A stretch of 49,430 nucleotides of DNA, taken from positions 1-49,430 of the forward strand of contig JAGZEK010000020.1 in assembly GCA_018368345.1 (NCBI GenBank). Reading direction: 5' to 3'. Under the pieces are notes generated by a model, which saw only the letters and a program-made list of their open reading frames with translations, was not told the DNA's origin and searched no databases. Positions 10,501 to 16,447 of this stretch are shown one piece after another. How positions within the stretch are numbered: position 1 is the first letter of the stretch; each line of letters starts with the position of its first letter. The position numbers and the translations under genes were made by a program. This stretch comes from Collinsella sp. (GTDB lineage Bacteria; Actinomycetota; Coriobacteriia; Coriobacteriales; Coriobacteriaceae).

Positions 10501-10597
10501 GTAAAGAATCAGCCCAGACGGAAAGGGGCGTCAGAAGACACTGAAGGATCAGTAATGGCGTCATTGCCGTTGCTAGCAGTCGTTGCGTCTTTTTCAT
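7562..10597 (-). CDS. Secreted ChW-repeat L,D-transpeptidase (YkuD domain)
   Basis: This 1,011-residue protein opens with a signal peptide (1-29, ending SVWA) and an acidic Ser/Glu/Pro linker to about residue 100. Five A-B-C triplets of ChW repeats follow; the third triplet is degenerate in its first two units. The C-terminal 130 residues are a YkuD domain: NTNWLIMVDRQACRLGVF at its start, TPTPTGEYTV in the middle, and the catalytic HISQGCVRLP near the end, with both the His and the Cys present. YkuD enzymes form 3-3 cross-links in peptidoglycan or attach proteins to it. ChW repeats are thought to hold surface proteins at the wall. The ATG at 10597 has a GGGGGAG site. The reading frame is intact, unlike the neighbouring ChW genes. 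Confidence 0.9.
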   Translation of the reverse strand: MKKTQRLLATAMTPLLILQCLLTPLSVWADSLPVQPESTDYIDSSASSLEDESFVLNDEQQGVEVEQPTVSDNDSPSSVSSEPASNATDSAKPENDASTVFGSVSYQTHVQDIGWQALVSNGMTAGTTGRAKRVEALKINLLSQDGTPLGNDSISVQSHISGIGWESQPVGNGQTSGTVGQSRAIEAIKLSLSGGLSDSYDIWYRVHSANVGWLGWASNGEPAGTQGYACQIEAIQIKVLPKNAQDAPTRGDAFRDHSQEPPTVSYRSHVSNVGWMGAVADGKTSGVIDSRNAIEALSLSVNWYRRGGSISSRAHVSGVGWQSWSSGAVGTTGQSRSIEAVQFKLNGEISATYGIWYRVYASKLGGWLGWTSNGSPAGSVGKGAAIQGVQILLVEKSGSAPGDTLNHFIGATDVLSGSSLGLNGKSLGSVQGKSILLGSENGSEPLTSLSISFDNQEILGSIDYSGFFEFGGWSGAVSDGAALNSKNDGRVLKAVRLALTGDLSNAYDIWYRCFDSKKGWLGWACNGADAGATISGSFLKTVEVRIVSKGGGAPGITDGAFVSDTSADCAHVVYQAHSANRGWSPSVFDGQVTGTTGQSLSLQALNVSLSGVDDDSQIEARAHVANIGWQEWRSSGYIGTVGQGLAIQALELRLNGSLANQYDIYYRVHSAGYGWLGWAKNGDSAGTTGLNIQIEAVQIELVAKGGDPGASSAPAFITAPALTLQAHVATLGWMNPVGNGDVAGTTGRALAIEALKLNVSTSVSGGIEYSAHVQDVGWQSWTSNGDIAGTVSRAKRIEAIKIRLTGGLSNYFDVWYRAYCQDFGWLDWTSNGQPAGTSKIGYRIESVQVTIVPKGAGAPGSTGRPYTDQPLLPADMMAMLNRANRYSSNTNWLIMVDRQACRLGVFRGQRGSWSYAQYWTCSAGAPSTPTPTGEYTVTGKGYSFGHGYTCYYYTQFYGDYLFHSIPYYQGTFNPMDSRMGMHISQGCVRLPIGRAKWIWDNVPLATKVVIY

Positions 10598-10690
10598 TCG
10601 ACTCCCCCATCAATCGACCATCTTTAGCATCATTATTTATCGTTTCGGCAATTGCTTAAATACCGAAAACGCGAATGGCACTCAAATAGA

Positions 10691-10727
10691 AACGAACGGA
10701 CCGTTGCAAAACGATCCGTTCGTTTTA
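10691..10727 (-). terminator. Hairpin between two ChW genes
   Basis: AACGAACGGA-C-CGTT and AACG-A-TCCGTTCGTT form a 15-bp stem with one mismatch and a GCAA loop, downstream of the stop at 10775. Short T-runs occur on both sides, so it could act in either direction. Confidence 0.6.
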
Positions 10728-10774
10728 ATCAGAGTATCTGCCAGAACCTGTGTGAAGACATGACCTTCGATCAA

Positions 10775-11752
10775 CTATGCAAGCGGCACGTTGTCATACC
10801 AACCCCATTTTGGCTTATATGAGGTGGAATAATAATTCAACCAGTACGCCATATCGAGCGTCCTGATCCGACCGACATTATCCATAACCTGGTTATTACC
10901 GATGTAGAGACAAACGTGACCGTAAATGCTGCCCATGCGTGTATGCGTATGCGAAGGAACGGCAATGACCATTCCGACTTTCAAATGAGAATAATCGGTA
11001 TATTTACAGTAATCCCAGTAGTAATCGCAGGCATCTGTATGGACATTCCTAAATCCGGCACGCTCATAAATGTCTGCAATCCACTCAGAGCACAAACCAG
11101 GACCAGGAGACGGCACCTGTCGGGCAAGATCTACAATTTTCTTCTGCATGGGATTTGCAAACGCGGTTGGTTCCCCAAGCAAACACGGCGAAACGGTGCT
11201 CCCGGGGGCATTGGCGCCCTTCCTCGTAAGTCGAACTTGGATAGCTTGGACATGGGCCCCATAGCCAGTACTACCGGCAACGGAGCCATTTTTAGTCCAA
11301 CCAAGCCAGCCGACGTTATCGACATGGACCCTGTACCAAACATCAAAATAGGTTGCCAAGTCACCAGAAAGAGAAATTTTAATAGCCTCAACCGAATTGG
11401 ATTCAGCGGTAGACGAAAGCTGCACTCCGTTTGACTTACCAGACGTCCAGCCCACATTCGAAAGATGCAGTTGATAATTAATCCCGCCGGCAACAGATGA
11501 AGTAGTTTTAGCTGAAAACCCGGTGATGGGAATTCCCTGACCGGTTGTACCGGACACCTCTCCAGCGGGGACAGAATTCTGCCAAGCACCTTTCACCTGA
11601 GAGGAATACGTCACCGTAGGTAATTCAAGATGGGAATACCCCGATGTATCAGGATGGGAGGTGCCCTTCTTAATGAGCTTAATCTGAATAGCTTCGAGAG
11701 AACACGACATACCGGTGGTGCCGGCCTCCTCGCCGTCCTTGGCCCAGGCCAT
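10775..11752 (-). pseudogene. 3' part of a broken ChW gene: ChW repeats plus CHAP/NlpC-like amidase domain
   Basis: The frame is open upstream to about 11812, where it meets GC-rich DNA in another frame. The listed start (MAWAKDG) is in the middle of a ChW repeat, so no true N-terminus exists. It encodes four ChW units (e.g. HVDNVGWLGWTKNGSVAG), then a C-terminal domain of about 130 residues. That domain has GLCSEWIADIYERAG (candidate catalytic Cys), LKVGMVIAVPSH and YGHVCLYIGNNQVMD (candidate His), the layout of NlpC/P60 and CHAP cysteine peptidases or amidases. It probably once formed one protein with the GH25 part at 11960-13432, giving an enzyme with two wall-cutting domains, or it belongs to a second gene whose 5' end has been lost. 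Confidence 0.75.
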
Positions 11753-11814
11753 CCAGCCGATGTTGGAGGCGTGGACGCGGTAGTAGACGTCGTAGCCCTT
11801 CGCGAGGGAGCCCC
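11715..11814. repeat. 100-bp exact direct repeat, copy 1 of pair I
   Basis: Identical base for base to 12079-12178 (offset 364). It encodes a C-type ChW unit (SLAKGYDVYYRVHASNIGW). The sequence diverges abruptly on both sides. At the 11814 edge the preceding B-type ChW unit is missing and the frame is lost. The repeat is GC-rich inside an otherwise AT-richer gene. Confidence 0.95.
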
Positions 11815-11815
11815 T

Positions 11816-12176
11816 GGACGGAAGAGCCGTCCGAGTAGTCGGAGCTGTCGAGCGAGAGCTTGAGGTCCTCGAGGGCGAGGCCGCGGCCGGTGGTGCCGGC
11901 GGTCGCGCCGTCCGAGACGGCGCCCTGCCAGCCCACGTTGGAGACGTGGGCCCGATAGGTCAGGGACATGGGCTTCTTCTTGAAGGCGTAGTCGACGTTG
12001 GCGCCGTCGGAAGAGGGGGCGGCGTCGCCCTTCTTGACGAGCCTGATCTGGACGGCCTCGACGCTCCTGCCGAAGCCCGTGGTGCCGGCCTCCTCGCCGT
12101 CCTTGGCCCAGGCCATCCAGCCGATGTTGGAGGCGTGGACGCGGTAGTAGACGTCGTAGCCCTTCGCGAGGGAGCC
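11816..12176 (-). other. GC-rich ChW segment out of frame with both flanks
   Basis: In one frame this stretch encodes a C-type ChW unit (YYRVHASNIGWMAWAKDG, ending VKKGDAAPSS), a linker, and an A-type unit (HVSNVGWQGAVSDGATAGTT, ending near DSSDYSDGSS). It is in frame neither with the GH25 part upstream nor with the amidase part downstream. Each join skips a B-type unit. It may be a piece of another ChW gene placed here by recombination or by assembly. Confidence 0.75.
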
Positions 12177-13432
12177 CCGATGCCACTTACATTGGCGTTA
12201 ATTTGCACAGAGCCATCTTCAACGGGATTCAAGATGCTGACTTTAAGATCCTCCACTGATTTAGATTGCCCCGTTGTGCCAGCCGTAGATCCGTCGCGCT
12301 TACTGCTCATCCAGCCAATATTCGAGACATGCGCCTCATACTGAATATGCATCTTGCTGTCATCTACGTTCAGAAGAGAACCGTTGAAGCAGTAGTTCAT
12401 GTCACAACGTCCGTTAACGCCCGGGACATTGCCGCTGTTTGAATACTGCCAGAAACTGTAGCTGCCAGCATAATCGCAACGCCAATTATATTGAGCGACC
12501 CAATGGTCATAACCGCTCAGAGACGGACTATCCAAGTAGTTGTTGAGCCAGTTAAGGTTCGCATAGATACCCGACTTAAAGCCAACGGCCTCCATACGGT
12601 TGCAAAAAGCCTGCGCAATCTGAGCGAGCTTATCTTTGCTGAAATTCGGATCCTGCAAGATATAGTTATCCTCAAGATCGTAATAAACGGGAAGCGACGG
12701 ATGATGGCCACCGAGCCAAGCAAGCGTTCGATCGGCTTCTTTATTTGCATCCGCAACAGATCGAGCATAGGAGTAGTAGTAGACGCCATAAGGAATACTG
12801 AGGCGCTCACATTCAGCAGCGTTCCTTTCAAAGGAATCGTCAGGCTTTCCATAAACAGGCCCAACCCTGAGGATGGCAAAATCAATCCCTGCGGCCTTAA
12901 CCATATCCCAATCAACGGTCCCCTGGTAATTACTGACGTCAATACCGCGCGCAATATCACCATTGGGCAAAGGATCGTCAGTTAAAGACTGCGCATCGAT
13001 GTCGCCATTGTCAGAATCGATAAGCACGCCGTTTTCGAAACGCCAAGAGTTCGGTTCCAAAGAGTCCGTTTCGCAGGAATTCATCTCAGTGGAATCATCG
13101 GCTGGGACCTCACCGTTTGACTCGTCAACACCAGACTCTTCGACGCCAATGCTAAGTTGCTCGCCCGAATCAGAATCTGTTTCCCCATCAGGACGAGCAG
13201 CATTTGCGTCGTCACCATACCATTCGGTTACACCCTGAGAATCCGAAGCATCGTCCTGCGTTCCCTGAGAACTTGTACCTTGAGATTCGCACTCGTTCGA
13301 TGTTTGCGAGACCGACTGCGAAGCAGCGGCGGCCTGGACCGACAGCGCATACGCACTGTAAGGCTGGATGATTTGAGACCAGCCCATTAATAGCGTACAA
13401 GCCAAAGCAGCAGACGCTTTGAGACGTTTCAT
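11960..13432 (-). pseudogene. Secreted GH25 lysozyme with ChW repeats, broken downstream
   Basis: The ATG at 13432 has a GGGGGAT site. Parts: signal peptide (1-30), an acidic Ser-rich linker to about 155, and a GH25 domain (162-355). GIDVSNYQG (Asp165), PVYYDLED (Asp252, Glu254) and FWQYSNSG hold the expected catalytic and barrel residues. From 363 there is one full A-type ChW unit and the start of a B-type unit (INANVSGIG); the true frame then ends at about 12179. The rest of this reading frame (APSRRATT...) is out-of-frame repeat sequence. GH25 enzymes cut the beta-1,4 bond between N-acetylmuramic acid and N-acetylglucosamine. The catalytic domain itself is intact, so a shortened protein could be active. 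Confidence 0.85.
12079..12178. repeat. 100-bp exact direct repeat, copy 2 of pair I
   Basis: Identical to 11715-11814. The 12178 edge is the point where the GH25-ChW frame breaks: low-GC sequence encoding VSGIG changes at once to GC-rich sequence beginning GGGGCTCCCTCGCG. Confidence 0.95.
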
Positions 13433-13541
13433 GTATATCCCCCGAGACATTGGTCACATGTAAAGACACGAATGGTTGCTATATTATCGCACTTCCATAC
13501 AGACATTTAAAGCTTAGAAAAGCACCAGTCAGCATGCAGTC

Positions 13542-13572
13542 AAAAAGAGGCGCTCCTGCAACGGAGCGCCTC
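13542..13572 (-). terminator. Intrinsic terminator of the ChW-NlpC/P60 gene
   Basis: On the minus strand GAGGCGCTCC and GGAGCGCCTC form a perfect 10-bp stem around GTTGCA, followed by TTTTTG. It lies just after the stop at 13581. Confidence 0.85.
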
Positions 13573-13580
13573 AACAGACT

Positions 13581-15824
13581 CTATGCGAAAGGCCTAGCGG
13601 CACCGATTACCCGACCTGGAGCATTGACCGAACGCTCGGTCACACCGATCCCCGGCCACGAATCGATAATTCGACCGTTTCCGATATAGATTCCAATATG
13701 GCCCTGGTAGTAGACCACATCTCCCCTCTGCAAAGCAGAGGTGCTAACCGGCATAAACGTGTTGTTGCGATACCAGTTCATGGAGTTGTAGGTTTGCTCG
13801 GGCAGCCAACGATGGTTATAGGGGTTATACCAACCCATATCCATGCCTGTCGCATACAGACATTGCAGTACCAAGCCCGAGCAATCAACCGCATCCCCCG
13901 GCCAAGAAGACCAAGGCTCAATATAACGCGTCCCAATATATTCCCGAGCACGCTGGACGAACGCATTGATGCAATCCTGTCTTGAAGCGTTATAAGGAAT
14001 TCGAGAAGATGAGACATACGTGAAATAACCGGTGCAATACGAAGGAAGCTGTACGCTATTGCAACTAACCTTTGGATAAGATCCCGGAGTCTGATACCCC
14101 ATATAACGATAGGTCTCAAAATACGAATCAGACGTAGAGCCTGGTGCAGAAGCGCCCTTGGGGACAATCTTTACCTGTAAAGCCTGAACAGGAATGCCAA
14201 GCTTCGTGGTGCCCGCCGGTGATCCATTTTTAGTCCAGCCAAGCCATCCGTAATTTGACACATGGACGCGATACCAGACATCAAAGTAATTCGAAACGTC
14301 GCCAGTCAAGTTAATCTTCACGGCTTGGATTTGTTGTCCCTGTCCAACGGTTCCCGCTGTGGCCCCATCTGAGACAGCAGATTGCCAGCCGATATTGGAT
14401 ACGTGGGCGGAATACGAAATGCCACCGTTCATGGAGATTTCGGAAAGCGAAAGCTGCATGGCCTCCATCGCACGGTTCTGTCCAACTGTTCCGGCAACAC
14501 CGCCATTGCCGACAGGCGCTTGCCAGCCAAGACCGGAGCAATTCGCCTTTGCAGATAGCTCGGGAAGCTGGATCAACGCAGCATGGTCTTGAATGGGAGC
14601 GTCGGACGAACCCTTGGCAATCAACTTAATTTGAATTGCCTCGGCTTGCTTAGACAGCCCGACGGTGCCGGCTACAGCGTCATTTTTAGCCCAGCCAAGC
14701 CAGCCATAATCCGCCGCATGGATACGGTAGTAAATATCGTATTTTGAAGCGTCTTTGCCGGTAAGTCTTAATTTGACCGCCTGAATTGCGAGACCCTTGC
14801 CAACAGTGCCAGCATAGGAAGCACCCGAGACGTATGGCTGCCAACCGATATTCGCAACATGTGCCGACACTTCAACTGAGGCATCAATGCCTTGCGTTGC
14901 GACATACAATGCCTGCAGAGAACGAGACATGCCCGTCTGGCCCGCAATCTCACCATTGCCAACGGGAGTCAACCAGCCCGCAGAAGCAACGTGCGCCTGA
15001 GATACAAGACCGATTCCAGACGTTTCGATAAACGCATTGGCAGTGGAGCCAGGCGAAGGCTGACCCTTACTTACGAGTGTAATTTCAATGCCGCACAAAC
15101 CAGAAGAACCATCAGAAACGCCACATGCCTGACCATTTGACGTCCAGTCTGTCCAACCATTACCGGAATCGCATACTCGATACCAAATGTCGTAATTAGT
15201 AGCGAGCTGGCCGCTCAGCGACAACTTAATCGCCTTAACAGGAGCTCCTGATACCGCTTTGGCAGCACCGCCATCCGTTGACGAAGCGCCCCAGCCTGAA
15301 TACCCATCCATAACGGAATAAGAAATAGACCCGCTATCAGTTTGACCGGCAACGCTCAGGGCAATAGAGTTCAGCAGTTTAGCGCCCTTGCCTCCGATTG
15401 TGGCCTTTTGACCAGAAGAGGAGCCAAGGCTCTCCCCGGAAACGGCCAATCCGGAAACCGTAACAGCATCTAGATCCCCAATAAAAACCTTGGTCGTAGA
15501 GCCGGGCGCCGCTCCACCTTTCTCCACGAGAACCACTTTGACCGCTTCGATAGCCCTGCCCTTACCAGCAGAACCAGCGGCAGCACCATTGCAGGCCCAA
15601 TCGAGCCATCCTATACCCGAGACATGAGCACAGTACCAAATGTCATATTTATCGGCAGCCTCGCCGGTCAAGCGAATCTGGACGGCCTCAAGGCGCTGAG
15701 ACTTTCCAGTCGTACCGCAGAGCCCTTTAGACCACTGCTGCCAGCCAACATTCGAGACATGGCCACGAAGCTCAATAGAACCCGAGTGACCATACCAGTC
15801 AAGCTGGGCTTCAAGAGCTTCCAT
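13581..15824 (-). pseudogene. 3' part of a frameshifted ChW protein ending in an NlpC/P60 peptidase
   Basis: Coding similarity begins at about 15860 (RRGSVAGTTGRGLSMEAL), so the apparent Met start lies within a ChW repeat. About four triplets of ChW units follow, including the degenerate third-triplet module also seen in the two sister proteins. The C-terminal domain is NlpC/P60-like: DAVDCSGLVLQCLYATG holds the catalytic Cys, and RGDVVYYQGHIGIYIGNG the His. These enzymes usually cut D-gamma-glutamyl-meso-diaminopimelate bonds in wall peptides. The frame joins 15668-16447 if one base is restored near 15863 (GTAGGCGCGGAT for an expected GTAGGCGACGGAT). The signal peptide is not in this fragment. 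Confidence 0.8.
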
Positions 15825-16447
15825 GGAAAGGCCCCTACCAGTTGTCCCCGCAACAGATCCGCGCCTACGGGAGACATCCAGCCAATATTCGATGTATGCG
15901 AGCGAACGGAAATCGAAGCGGGATCATCGCTACGGTTCTTAAAAGGACAGGTAGTGTCGCCCGGGGCGGGGTCGCCCTTGGGCAGGACCGCGACCTGGAC
16001 GGCCTGGACGGCGCGGCCGTAGCCAGCCGATCCGGCGTCGGCGCCGTCGCACGCAAGCTGCTCTTGAGAGGCTGTTCCATCCACTTCGAGTGAGATTTTG
16101 AGTGCCTCGAGATTAAGGCCCCTACCCGTCGTTCCGGCAACCTTACCCGAACTAACCGGATCCATCCAGCCGATATTCTGCACATGGGCAGAAACAGTTA
16201 CGTTTTTGACGGTCAGCTGATTGCTTACGACAGAATCGTCAGCAACGACCTCGCTTCTACCTTCGGATGAACCCTGTTGCGTGTCTTGAGACTCGTTAAC
16301 AACAGGGGACGCATTCAACTCATGCCCCTCAGAGTCTGAACCATCATCAATAGCGTTCGAGTCCTCAGAATTCAAGTTAGTTGAGTTAGTAGATCCGTTA
16401 ACTGAATAATCAGCATATGCAGCAGTCACGGTCCACGATTGGCTCAT
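15668..16447 (-). pseudogene. 5' part of the frameshifted ChW-NlpC/P60 protein, truncated at its N-terminus
   Basis: The frame opens with SQSWTVTAAYADYS, which looks like the end of a signal peptide with its cleavage site; the basic start and hydrophobic core are missing. An acidic linker follows, then an A-type ChW unit (HVQNIGWMDPVSSGKVAGTT). The reading then jumps from low-GC DNA (TASQEQL) into a 99-bp GC-rich stretch identical to part of the next gene upstream (ACDGADAGSAGYG), losing one repeat. After HTSNIGWMSPVG the frame is lost near 15863. The 5' end overlaps the 3' end of 16410-19415 with no intergenic space. This is either a decayed gene or an assembly join. Confidence 0.75.
15954..16052. 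repeat. 99-bp exact direct repeat, copy 1 of pair II
   Basis: Identical to 18865-18963 (offset 2911). It encodes CDGADAGSAGYGRAVQAVQ plus VAVLPKGDPAPGD, the second half of a C-type ChW unit. It is a GC-rich island inside a gene of lower GC, with sharp edges on both sides. Confidence 0.95.
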
